From Rhodobacterales bacterium (lineage in GTDB: Bacteria > Pseudomonadota > Alphaproteobacteria > Rhodobacterales > Rhodobacteraceae), in contig PDRY01000017.1 of the NCBI GenBank assembly GCA_002748265.1, positions 62,001 to 126,000 on the forward strand: a DNA stretch of 64,000 nucleotides. Reading direction: 5' to 3'. Under the pieces are notes generated by a model that was given only the letters and a program-made list of their open reading frames with translations, had not been told where the DNA came from and did not search any database. The position numbers were made by a program, and so were the translations under genes. Position 1 is the stretch's first letter, and every line of letters begins with the position of its first letter. Below are positions 52,788 to 60,418 of this stretch, in pieces.

Positions 52788-53585
52788 ATGACGGATCGAC
52801 TGAACCAGATCACCATCGTCAACGATGATGACAAGGAAACCGGCGTGCTTAACGGCGGCACGGCCAATCTCGCACTTGGCGGTGAAGGCGCTCAGGGCGA
52901 CATTATCCTGCGCAACGGAGAGGCCAAGCACACCGTCCATATCGACGGAGGCTCGGGCAATCTGACGCTGGGCGGCAATGGCGCTGTGGGCGATCTTGCT
53001 CTTGAGAACTGGGAAGGCGGCCAGACCATCCATCTCGATGGCGGCACCGCCAATCTTCAGATGGGCGGCCATGGCGCGTCCGGGGACATTGCTCTGCAGG
53101 ACGGTGAAAACCGGCAATCCGTGTTTCTCGACGGCGGTGACGGCAATCTGACGCTGGGCGGGGGCACCCATAACGGCGATATCGGGCTGCTGTCCGATGA
53201 TGGCAAGCTGCGGGCGCATATCGACGGCGGGCGGGCGAATATCTACCTGGGCGGCGAAGGCGCCGCCGGAGACATCGCCCTGAAGGATGACGACGGAGAG
53301 ACGGTCATCCATCTGGATGCCGGGGATGGCGCGATTCGGATCAAGGGCGATCATGTGCAGACGGCGGATCACGTCTTTGCCGACGACTATGCCCTGGCCC
53401 CGCTGGCGGAGGTCGAATCCCATATCGCGGCGAACCGGCACCTGCCCGGCGTGCCCTCTGCGGCCGAGATGAAGCGGGACGGCGTCGATCTTCTGACGAT
53501 GAACCGGATGCTTCTGGAGCAGGTCGAGGAACTGACCTTGCGCCTCATCTCCATGGAGAAGCGGATCGCCAAGCTGGAGCGCTAA
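52788..53585 (+). CDS. 31-residue tandem-repeat protein with endosialidase-type C-terminal domain
   Basis: The product is 265 residues with no signal peptide. Residues 22-177 contain repeats with exact 31-residue spacing: the D/N-G-G motif recurs at 22, 53, 84, 115, 146 and 177 (HIDGGSGNLTLGG, HLDGGTANLQMGG, FLDGGDGNLTLGG, HIDGGRANIYLGG). A beta-helix or solenoid is likely. The last 75 residues (DHVFADDYALAPLAEVESH, NRHLPGVPSAAEM, then a coiled coil) match the C-terminal domain common in Bacteroidetes surface and phage tail-like proteins. The start at 52788 has GGAGGA 6 bases before. It lies between pheS and mmcB. The function is unknown. Confidence 0.85.
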   Translation: MTDRLNQITIVNDDDKETGVLNGGTANLALGGEGAQGDIILRNGEAKHTVHIDGGSGNLTLGGNGAVGDLALENWEGGQTIHLDGGTANLQMGGHGASGDIALQDGENRQSVFLDGGDGNLTLGGGTHNGDIGLLSDDGKLRAHIDGGRANIYLGGEGAAGDIALKDDDGETVIHLDAGDGAIRIKGDHVQTADHVFADDYALAPLAEVESHIAANRHLPGVPSAAEMKRDGVDLLTMNRMLLEQVEELTLRLISMEKRIAKLER

Positions 53586-53630
53586 ACGCTCTGGTTGCCA
53601 TTCGTTCACACTTTGTTCATGGTGAGGGGC

Positions 53631-54083
53631 ATGGAGCCCCTCACCGATCTGCAACCCGGCCAGCGAATCGCCCGCGGTATCAGCCGCCACTTGGCGCGCG
53701 CGCATGGGATGGCGGTTCTGGAAGAAGTCGCGCCGACGCGCGGGCTGCGGGTGGACGTCATGGCGCTCTCGCCCAAAGGAGAGATCTGGGTGGTGGAGTG
53801 CAAATCCAGCCGCGCAGATTTTACCAGCGATCACAAATGGCAGGGCTATCTGGACTGGTGCGACCGGTTCTTCTGGGGCGTGGACCCGGATTTTCCGACG
53901 GAGCTATTGCCCGACGGCACCGGCCTGATCCTGGCGGATGACTACGGCGGTGAGCTGCTGCGCACAGGCCCCGAATCGCGGCTGGCCCCGGCGCGGCGCA
54001 AGGCGCTGACGTTGCTGTTTGCCCGCACGGCGGCGCAGCGCGCCCATGCGGCGCGCGATCCAAAGATGGCCGGGATTTTGTAG
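53631..54083 (+). CDS. MmcB family DNA repair protein
   Basis: The product is 150 residues. The nuclease-like motif GLRVDVMALSPKGEIWVVECK-type (VDV..GE..VVECKSS) is present, with SSRADFTSDHKWQGYLDWCD. MmcB in Caulobacter is SOS-induced and is a DNA-repair factor with a PD-(D/E)xK-like fold. The ATG at 53631 is chosen because GAGGGG precedes it; an upstream Met at 53619 is possible. No LexA box was confirmed by eye. Confidence 0.85.
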   Translation: MEPLTDLQPGQRIARGISRHLARAHGMAVLEEVAPTRGLRVDVMALSPKGEIWVVECKSSRADFTSDHKWQGYLDWCDRFFWGVDPDFPTELLPDGTGLILADDYGGELLRTGPESRLAPARRKALTLLFARTAAQRAHAARDPKMAGIL

Positions 54084-54086
54084 GCG

Positions 54087-54272
54087 CTACTTGATCCGCG
54101 CGGCGGTCTTTGCCGCGGCGAGGATCTCTTCCGCGATCTCTTCCGCTTCCTCAGGGGCGAAGTCCATCGGGATCTCGACGCCATTCGCTTCGATGAACAG
54201 CCGCACCATGCCGTGATCGGTCGGCCCGATCTGAAGGTTCGCTTCCATGTCACGTTCGGTATTGATGCTCAT
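54087..54272 (-). CDS. Small conserved protein (DUF6324-like)
   Basis: The product is 61 residues. The sequence ANLQIGPTDHGMVRLFIEAN and the helical MDFAPEEAEEIAEEI fit a small family in this order that I recall as DUF6324 (number from memory). AAGGAG precedes the start. It is convergent with mmcB with a 3-base gap. Confidence 0.7.
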   Translation of the reverse strand: MSINTERDMEANLQIGPTDHGMVRLFIEANGVEIPMDFAPEEAEEIAEEILAAAKTAARIK

Positions 54273-54336
54273 CGAGGTCTCCTTGAACAGGGCCAGAAAG
54301 TGCCCCCCGAAGATGCAAAAGGCAAGGGCCGGGGGC

Positions 54337-54363
54337 TTGCATTTCGGGCGCCGGGGCTATAGG
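54337..54363 (+). promoter_or_regulatory. Putative tRNA-His promoter
   Basis: TTGCAT (54337-54342) and TATAGG (54358-54363) are 15 bases apart, ending 12 bases before the tRNA. The spacing is short but both hexamers are good. Confidence 0.45.
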
Positions 54364-54375
54364 TCTCCGCGACGT

Positions 54376-54452
54376 GCCGCCTTAGCTCAGTTGGTTAGAG
54401 CGCTTGATTGTGGATCAAGAGGTCCCCCGTTCGAACCGGGGAGGTGGTACCA
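54376..54452 (+). tRNA. tRNA-His (GTG)
   Basis: A full cloverleaf of 77 bases has acceptor GCCGCCT with AGGTGGT, D-arm with TAGCTCAGTTGG, anticodon stem CTTGA/TCAAG around TTGTGGA (anticodon GTG at positions 34-36), T-arm CCCCGTTCGAACCGGGG and encoded CCA. The base before G1 is T and position 73 is A, so there is no encoded G-1 or C73. Pair 1-72 is G-U. This agrees with the alphaproteobacterial type of tRNA-His. Confidence 0.96.
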
Positions 54453-54476
54453 CTCTCATCCCTCAGGAATTTCCGC

Positions 54477-55634
54477 TCAGGCGCTGACCGCGAAACTGGG
54501 CCAGTGGACCACGACTTTGCCGTCCGAGACGATGGTCAGCGGCCCGAACTGAAGCAGCACGGCTTCGGACTGGTGCGGCCGCAGAAACACGAAATCGCCC
54601 GGAGCAACCGGAATCTCGGCGCCCAGAAGCGCCTCCTGATTCGATGACCGCCCGAAGGTGGCGCTGTAGTGCAGGGGCGGATCCTCGGGCTCGGCCATCC
54701 AGTGGCCGCCATGGATGAACACCATCTGATCCCGGCTGCGGCGGATGAAGGTGCGGCCCAGAACGGGAAGCTGCGCGGGCATCGGCCCCTTGATGACGGG
54801 CGTTGCAATGAAGGCCGCCGGGACGTGATCCTTCAAAAGGTCGGTATCGAAATCCGTGGGTTTGAGCAGCGCGGAGCCGACAGAGACCTCATTGGCCAGC
54901 GTGGTGTCACCATAGAGCCGATAGGTCGGGGAGCCCGCCGTGTTGAGGATCGCGCCATTCAGCGTGTCCTCACCCAAGGCGTCCTGCACCTGCTGCTTGG
55001 CCGTCCGATAAGCCTCCCACGCCGCGCGCTGCGCCCGTCCGCGCCAGCCCAGAAGGGTGGGGACCGAGGGGAGATGCGGCTCGTAGCCCATCAGACCGGC
55101 AAAGCGCAGCTCCGGCAGGCGGCTTAGGGTGGCAAGCGCCACGCTCAGGGCGTCGCCGGGGCGCAGGCCGCCGCGATGAAGACCCACGTCGATCTCTAGC
55201 GCCACATCCAGAGTGGCTCCAGCGGATCGCGCGATGGCGGCGTAGGTTTCGAGTCGCGCAGCGGTATCTACCAGCCACGTGATCCGATCCTCATTTCTGC
55301 GCTCGCCATCAAAATAGGACTTAACGGCGGCTTCGATCAGCGGCTTGCCCCAAAGCTGGTGCGCGCCGGGAAGCTCTGCTGCGATCTGGCGCAGCATGGG
55401 CAGGTTGAAGGTCATCAACCGGTCCGTTCCGGCGCGGGCCATGACATGAGCCAGAAGGGGTGTGGAGGGCAGGCTTTTCGCGACAATGCGCAGCCCCATG
55501 CCCGGAGGCAGGGCGCCGGTCACGGTGTCGATGTTGCGATCCAGCCGGTCCCGGTCGATCACCAGCGTGGGCGTGACAATGCCCGCATCCTTCAGCGCGC
55601 GGTCCAGCGTCGCGAAGTAGGTCTCTCGTCCCAT
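54477..55634 (-). CDS. Alanine racemase-fold PLP enzyme (DSD1/D-threonine aldolase-like)
   Basis: The product is 385 residues. The N-terminal PLP barrel has TPTLVIDRDRLDRNI and RIVAKSLPSTPLLA with the PLP Lys. DVALEIDVGLHRGGLRP and GLMGYEPH are typical. The C-terminal domain ends in VFLRPHQSEAVLLQFG. The Zn-binding HxC of DSD1 D-serine dehydratase reads HQS here. It likely acts on a D-amino acid; the reaction is uncertain. It is convergent with the tRNA. Confidence 0.82.
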   Translation of the reverse strand: MGRETYFATLDRALKDAGIVTPTLVIDRDRLDRNIDTVTGALPPGMGLRIVAKSLPSTPLLAHVMARAGTDRLMTFNLPMLRQIAAELPGAHQLWGKPLIEAAVKSYFDGERRNEDRITWLVDTAARLETYAAIARSAGATLDVALEIDVGLHRGGLRPGDALSVALATLSRLPELRFAGLMGYEPHLPSVPTLLGWRGRAQRAAWEAYRTAKQQVQDALGEDTLNGAILNTAGSPTYRLYGDTTLANEVSVGSALLKPTDFDTDLLKDHVPAAFIATPVIKGPMPAQLPVLGRTFIRRSRDQMVFIHGGHWMAEPEDPPLHYSATFGRSSNQEALLGAEIPVAPGDFVFLRPHQSEAVLLQFGPLTIVSDGKVVVHWPSFAVSA

Positions 55635-55695
55635 GATTGATCCTCCCCTCTTGAGCCTTGCCGCAAACGCGACGTCTGTCCACGTCGCCCCTGCG

Positions 55696-55995
55696 TCACG
55701 GGGTGATCTCGATCTCCTGTCGCAGGGCGTTGGTGTTCAGATCATAGACGAGGATGCGCCCGTCCTGTGTCACCACGGCGGCCCATCCATCGCCTTGCGT
55801 GTAGGCCGTGGCTTGCGCGCCATCGGGCAGGGCCAGGCGGTCGGGCAAGGGCACCGGGGCGGCGTTCAGCTTGACGATCAGTGTGGTTATCAGCAAAGCG
55901 AAGCCCACGATCATCACCACGGTCAACACGATCACCAGCCCCTTGAGCCATCTCAGGCCGGGGGGCAGGGTCAGATCGTCAGAGGGGGTTTCCAT
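55696..55995 (-). CDS. DUF6476-like single-helix membrane protein
   Basis: The product is 99 residues. One transmembrane helix (LKGLVIVLTVVMIVGFALLI) follows a short N terminus, then an extracytoplasmic part ATAYTQGDGWAAVVTQDGRI and DLNTNALRQEIEI. I recall this as DUF6476 next to rluD in Rhodobacterales. The ATG at 55995-55993 shares bases 55994 and 55995 with the rluD start codon on the other strand. GGAG lies 9 bases before it. Confidence 0.8.
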   Translation of the reverse strand: METPSDDLTLPPGLRWLKGLVIVLTVVMIVGFALLITTLIVKLNAAPVPLPDRLALPDGAQATAYTQGDGWAAVVTQDGRILVYDLNTNALRQEIEITP

Positions 55996-57010
55996 GTCCA
56001 CGCGCTCCGTGCGGTTCACCATTGCGGCCAATCCGCCGCCCCGCCTTGATAAGGCGCTTGCTCGCGACGTGCCAGAGTCGGAGGCCCTGTCCCGCTCGCG
56101 GCTCGCCAAGCTGCTGGCCGATGGGGCGGTGCAGGTGAACGGCGCGATTGAAACCGGCGCGAAAGCCCGCGTGGCCGAAGGGGACGACATTGAGATCACC
56201 GTCGAGGTGATTGAGGCCGACCGGCTGGAGCCCGAAGCGATCCCGCTCGACATCCTGTTCGAGGACCCGGACCTGATCGTGGTGAACAAGCCCGCCGGGA
56301 TGGTCGTCCACCCCGCGCCGGGATCGCCGCGCGGCACGTTGGTCAACGCGCTCATGGCCCATTGCGGCGATGATCTGTCCGGCATCGGCGGGGAGCGTCG
56401 CCCCGGCATCGTCCACCGCATCGACAAGGACACAAGCGGCTTGCTGGTCGTTGCCAAGTCCGACCGCGCCCATCACGGGCTGGCAGAACAGTTCGCCGAT
56501 CACTCGGTCGAGCGGCTCTACCTCGCGCTGTGTCATGGTGTGCCGGACCCGGCGGATCCGCGCCTGCGGGGCCTGCGCGGGGTGAGTTTCGAGGGGGCGG
56601 TGATGAAGATCACGACCCAGCTCGCCCGGCACAAGACCGACCGCCAGAAACAGGCCGTGCTCTGGAACGGAGGCCGCCATGCCGTGACCCGCGCCACATT
56701 GCGCGAGTCTTTCGGCGGTGTGGCCGCTCTGGTCGAATGTCGGCTCGAGACGGGGCGCACCCACCAGATCCGCGTTCACATGGCCTATACCGGCCACGGG
56801 TTGATCGGGGATCCGGTCTATGGCGGTGCGCGGCGACTGTCTGTGAAGGCCGTCGGAGAGGCCGGCGCCGAAGCGGCCCGCGCCTTCCCGCGCCAGGCGC
56901 TCCATGCTGCCACGCTGGGTTTCGTGCACCCGGTCAGCGGCGACACCCTGCGCTTCGAGTCGCCCATGCCCGATGACTTGGCTGCGCTCCTTGCCGTGCT
57001 GCGGGGCTGA
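55994..57010 (+). CDS. rluD: Ribosomal large-subunit pseudouridine synthase, RluD/RluC type
   Basis: The product is 338 residues. The N-terminal S4 domain (SRSRLAKLLADGAVQVNG) is followed by the catalytic motif HRIDKDTSGLLVV with Asp144. Other motifs are NKPAGMVVHPA and LETGRTHQIRVHMAY. It makes pseudouridines in 23S rRNA. The start ATG at 55994 is within the start codon of the divergent DUF6476 gene; AGGGGG precedes it. An upstream open frame has no family similarity. Confidence 0.92.
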   Translation: MSTRSVRFTIAANPPPRLDKALARDVPESEALSRSRLAKLLADGAVQVNGAIETGAKARVAEGDDIEITVEVIEADRLEPEAIPLDILFEDPDLIVVNKPAGMVVHPAPGSPRGTLVNALMAHCGDDLSGIGGERRPGIVHRIDKDTSGLLVVAKSDRAHHGLAEQFADHSVERLYLALCHGVPDPADPRLRGLRGVSFEGAVMKITTQLARHKTDRQKQAVLWNGGRHAVTRATLRESFGGVAALVECRLETGRTHQIRVHMAYTGHGLIGDPVYGGARRLSVKAVGEAGAEAARAFPRQALHAATLGFVHPVSGDTLRFESPMPDDLAALLAVLRG

Positions 57011-57106
57011 TTGACGGAACCTGAGCACGCGGGCTGCGTTGATCTACACAACGTCGTGATAGCTCTGTCATTTCCTGACTAAAAAAGACAATTATAGCGC
57101 TAACCC

Positions 57107-57135
57107 TTGACGTGCTCCGTGCGCGCTCTAAATCT
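57107..57135 (+). promoter_or_regulatory. Putative rpoH promoter
   Basis: TTGACG (57107-57112) and AAATCT (57130-57135) are 17 bases apart, 37 bases before the rpoH ATG. A heat-shock-type signal was not clear. Confidence 0.4.
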
Positions 57136-57171
57136 AATGTTAATACGATCAACATTCCCGTGAGGACAGTG

Positions 57172-58068
57172 ATGAGCACCTATGCAAATCTTCCGGCCCC
57201 GTCGCCTGAACAGGGGCTAAATCGCTATCTTCAGGAAATCCGGAAGTTCCCGCTTCTGGAGCCTGAAGAAGAATACATGCTGGCCAAACGCTGGGTCGAT
57301 CATGAGGACAGCGAAGCGGCGCATAAGATGGTCACCAGCCATCTGCGCCTGGCTGCCAAGATCGCCATGGGCTATCGCGGCTACGGCCTGCCGCAGGCCG
57401 AAGTCATCAGCGAAGCCAATGTGGGCCTGATGCAGGCCGTGAAGCGGTTCGACCCTGAAAAGGGCTTCCGTCTTGCGACCTACGCCATGTGGTGGATCCG
57501 CGCCTCGATTCAGGAATACATCCTGCGGTCTTGGTCCTTGGTGAAGCTCGGCACGACCTCCGCTCAAAAGAAGCTGTTCTTCAACCTGCGCAAGGCCAAG
57601 GCCCGCATCGGCGCCCTGGAAGAGGGCGATCTGCGCCCCGAGAACGTCAAGCGCATCGCGACCGATCTGGGCGTGACCGAGGATGAGGTGATCTCCATGA
57701 ACCGGCGCATGTCGGGTGGGGACGCATCGCTGAACGCGACCATCGGCTCGGATGATGACGGCACCGCGCAGTGGCAGGACTGGCTGGAGGACGAAGATGC
57801 CGACCAGGCCGGGGACTATGCCGAACGCGATGAGCTGGAGACCCGCCGCGCCATGCTGGCTGAGGCCATGGATGTTCTGAACGACCGTGAGCGCGACATC
57901 CTTCAGCAACGCCGCCTGAGCGATGAGACCGTGACGCTCGAAGACCTCTCGGGCCAATACGATGTGTCGCGCGAGCGCATCCGCCAGATCGAGGTCCGCG
58001 CCTTTGAGAAAATCCAGAGCCGCATGAAGGAACTGGCCAAGGAACGCGGGATGCTGGAGCCCGCCTAA
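57172..58068 (+). CDS. rpoH: RNA polymerase heat-shock sigma factor RpoH (sigma-32)
   Basis: The product is 298 residues. Region 2 includes SHLRLAAKIAMGYRGYGLPQ, FDPEKGFRLATYAMWWIRAS and QEYILRSWSLVKLGTT. The RpoH box is QKKLFFNLRKAK. Region 4 helix-turn-helix is LEDLSGQYDVSRERIRQIE. It directs heat-shock gene transcription. Rhodobacterales may have a second rpoH elsewhere. GAGGAC precedes the start at 57172. Confidence 0.95.
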   Translation: MSTYANLPAPSPEQGLNRYLQEIRKFPLLEPEEEYMLAKRWVDHEDSEAAHKMVTSHLRLAAKIAMGYRGYGLPQAEVISEANVGLMQAVKRFDPEKGFRLATYAMWWIRASIQEYILRSWSLVKLGTTSAQKKLFFNLRKAKARIGALEEGDLRPENVKRIATDLGVTEDEVISMNRRMSGGDASLNATIGSDDDGTAQWQDWLEDEDADQAGDYAERDELETRRAMLAEAMDVLNDRERDILQQRRLSDETVTLEDLSGQYDVSRERIRQIEVRAFEKIQSRMKELAKERGMLEPA

Positions 58069-58180
58069 GTCCCCGCGGGCCCGGCTGAGCGACTTTGCCG
58101 GGCGCGCGCCACCTTCCCCTTGAGTTTTTCAGGCGCAAACCGCACATGTTGGGGCAGGGTCCCGTCGGGAGGTGATTTGA

Positions 58181-58477
58181 ATGCAGAATGAAAAGATTGA
58201 CGGCCGCATTCACGGCCCCCAGCTCGAGACCGAGCCTGACAACCTGCTGATGCGGGTGCTCTATTCCATCCTGATCGCGATGATGATCGGCTTGACGCAG
58301 TCGGTGCTGACAGTGATCACCCTGATCCAAATCGTGATCATGGCGCTCAACAAGGGCACTCCGAACGAGAATCTTGCCGATTTCGGCACCGATCTGGGCG
58401 TTTGGCTGGCCAAGGCTGTGCGCTACCTGACGGCCGCCAGTCACGTCAAACCCTGGCCCTGGACGGAACTGGACTGA
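58181..58477 (+). CDS. DUF4389 family membrane protein
   Basis: The product is 98 residues. Two hydrophobic segments (VLYSILIAMMIGLTQSVLTV and VITLIQIVIMAL) precede NKGTPNENLADFGTDLGVWL, the conserved part of DUF4389. The function is unknown. GGGAGGTGATTTGA precedes the ATG. A double-hairpin repeat follows. Confidence 0.85.
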   Translation: MQNEKIDGRIHGPQLETEPDNLLMRVLYSILIAMMIGLTQSVLTVITLIQIVIMALNKGTPNENLADFGTDLGVWLAKAVRYLTAASHVKPWPWTELD

Positions 58478-58497
58478 CAGCCCGGTCTCTTTTGACC

Positions 58498-58566
58498 TGA
58501 AATATCCCGAAAGGGTGGGGAGAGCAGAGCTCTCCCCCAACCGGTCGCGCCCAGAGGGCGCGAAAC
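58498..58566 (-). repeat. Double-hairpin dispersed repeat, copy 2 (inverted)
   Basis: Read on the minus strand it gives, in order, TTTCGCGCCC/GGGCGCGA (arms at 58545-58563), then GGGGGAGAGC/GCTCTCCCC with loop TCT (58517-58537), then CTTTCGGGATATTTCAGG. The parts and order match copy 1 at 22381-22456 on the plus strand. It lies between convergent DUF4389 and pepF genes. Confidence 0.72.
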
Positions 58567-58569
58567 CAC

Positions 58570-60357
58570 TTATTCCATCGCTTCCAGCTCGGCGATCATT
58601 TCTTCGATCATCGACAGCCCTTTGTCCCAGAAGGCAGGGTCCGACGCGTCCAGTCCGAACGGCGCCAGAAGCTCCGTGTGGTGCTTGGACCCGCCCGCTG
58701 ACAGCAGGTCGAAATAGCGGTCTTCGAACCCTTCGGGCTGTTCGCGATAGGCGGCGTAGAGAGCATTCACCAACCCGTCCCCGAACGCATAGGCGTAGAC
58801 GTAGAACGCCGAATGGACGAAATGCGGGATATAGGCCCAGTAGGTCTCGTAGCCTTCCATGAAGTCGAAGACTGGCCCGAGGCTCTCGGCCTGCACGCTC
58901 ATCCACAGGGCGCTGATGTCATCCGGGGTCAGCTCGCCTTCCTCGCGCCGCGCGGCGTGGAGCTTGCACTCGAAATCGTAGAACGCGATCTGGCGCACGA
59001 CCGTGTTGATCATGTCCTCGACCTTGCCCGCCAGCAGCACCTTGCGCTCTTCCTGGGTGTCGGCCTGCGCCAGAAGCTTCTGGAAGGTCAGCATCTCTCC
59101 GAAGACGCTCGCCGTTTCGGCCAGGGTCAGAGGCGTGCGGCTGAGCAATTCGCCCTGACCGGCTGCCAGCCGCTGATGCACGCCGTGGCCCAGCTCATGC
59201 GCCAGGGTCATCACGTCGCGCGGTTTGCCCAGGTAGTTGAGCATCACGTAAGGGTGCGCATCCGCAACGGTGGGGTGCGCGAACGCTCCGGGTGCCTTGC
59301 CCGGCTTCACGCCCGCGTCGATCCAGCCCTTGTCAAAGAACGGCTCGGCCAGCTCGGCCATGCGCGGATCGAACCCGCCATAGGCCTCCATCACGGTGCT
59401 GCGCGCCTCGTCCCAGCCGATCTTGCGGTCGCTCTCCAGAGGCAGCGGCGCGTTGCGGTCCCAGACCTGCATCCGCTCCAGTCCCAGCCATTTGGCCTTG
59501 AGCGCGTAGTAGCGGTGCGACAGGCGCGGATAGGCGGCGACCACGGCGTCGCGCAGGGCCTGCACCACCTCGGGCTCCACATCGTTAGAGAGGTGGCGGG
59601 CCGATTGCGGCGTGTCGAACCTGCGCCAACGGTCCTCAATCTCACCGGCCTTGGCCAGCGTGTTGTGGATGCGCGAGAACAGCGGCAGATTTTGCCCCAG
59701 CGTGGCCGCGACGGCGCGAGCGCCGGCCTCCCGGCGGGCGCGGTCCTGCTCGGTGAGAAGGTTCAGAACCTCCTCCATGCCCATGTCTTCGCCGTCCACG
59801 TCAAAGCGCAGCGCGGCGATGGTCTCATCGAACAGGGTCACCCAGGCGCTGTCCACCGGGCCGCGGTCGTGCTGGTACTGCTCAAGCTCGGCCGAGAGCT
59901 GGTGCGGCTTGAGCTTGCGGATCTTGTCGAACACCGGCTTGTAGCGCGCCAGATCGGCATTGGCGGCAAAAAGCGGATCGAAATGACCGTCCGGCAGGGC
60001 GCCGATTTCGAGATCCCAGAAGATCAGCGGGCGCGTGGCATCGGTGATGCGCGCCTGCGCGTCGGCCAGAAACTTGGTCCGGGACGGATCGGTCGTGGCC
60101 TGGGCGTAGCGCAGATAGGCGTAGGACATCAGCCGCCCGCCCTTCAGGTCGATCTGCTCGTAATCCTGCATCGCCGTGACCCAGCCCGCCGCGTCCAGAT
60201 CGGCCAGCTTGCCGTCAAAGGCTGCGGCGAAATCGGAGCAGGCACGTTCTACAAAGGCCATGTCGGCCTCGATCTCGGGGGCGTCAGGGGCGGGGTAGAG
60301 GTCCGTCAGATCCCATTCGGGAAGATCGCCAAAGGGCGTGTCGGTCTCGTCCAGCAT
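58570..60357 (-). CDS. pepF: Oligoendopeptidase F (M3 family)
   Basis: This 595-residue zinc peptidase cleaves oligopeptides. The zinc motif is HELGH (His387, Glu388, His391) in TLAHELGHGVHQ, followed by the third-ligand region TPLTLAETASVFGEM. The N-terminal half is helical. The closing region YAFGDGLVNALYAAY is typical of the family. It ends next to the double-hairpin repeat. Confidence 0.95.
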   Translation of the reverse strand: MLDETDTPFGDLPEWDLTDLYPAPDAPEIEADMAFVERACSDFAAAFDGKLADLDAAGWVTAMQDYEQIDLKGGRLMSYAYLRYAQATTDPSRTKFLADAQARITDATRPLIFWDLEIGALPDGHFDPLFAANADLARYKPVFDKIRKLKPHQLSAELEQYQHDRGPVDSAWVTLFDETIAALRFDVDGEDMGMEEVLNLLTEQDRARREAGARAVAATLGQNLPLFSRIHNTLAKAGEIEDRWRRFDTPQSARHLSNDVEPEVVQALRDAVVAAYPRLSHRYYALKAKWLGLERMQVWDRNAPLPLESDRKIGWDEARSTVMEAYGGFDPRMAELAEPFFDKGWIDAGVKPGKAPGAFAHPTVADAHPYVMLNYLGKPRDVMTLAHELGHGVHQRLAAGQGELLSRTPLTLAETASVFGEMLTFQKLLAQADTQEERKVLLAGKVEDMINTVVRQIAFYDFECKLHAARREEGELTPDDISALWMSVQAESLGPVFDFMEGYETYWAYIPHFVHSAFYVYAYAFGDGLVNALYAAYREQPEGFEDRYFDLLSAGGSKHHTELLAPFGLDASDPAFWDKGLSMIEEMIAELEAME

Positions 60358-60418
60358 TGCGGTGTCCTTTCCTCTGTTGCCTGCAACCTAAGGGCCGCCG
60401 GGGGCAGGGAAAAGGGGC

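Noticed and set aside
52850-53330. CRISPR-like regular repeats
   Set aside because: The 93-base period is a multiple of three, the repeats are degenerate at DNA level and encode conserved protein motifs, so it is a coding tandem repeat.
51615-53834. A 739-codon open frame on the minus strand opposite pheS and the repeat gene
   Set aside because: It is antisense to two clear genes, has no recognisable domain, and long shadow frames are common in this GC-rich sequence.
52788-54083. Prophage remnant suggested by the tail-fibre-like C-terminal domain
   Set aside because: No integrase, capsid, terminase, holin or attachment site is near; neighbours are pheS and mmcB.
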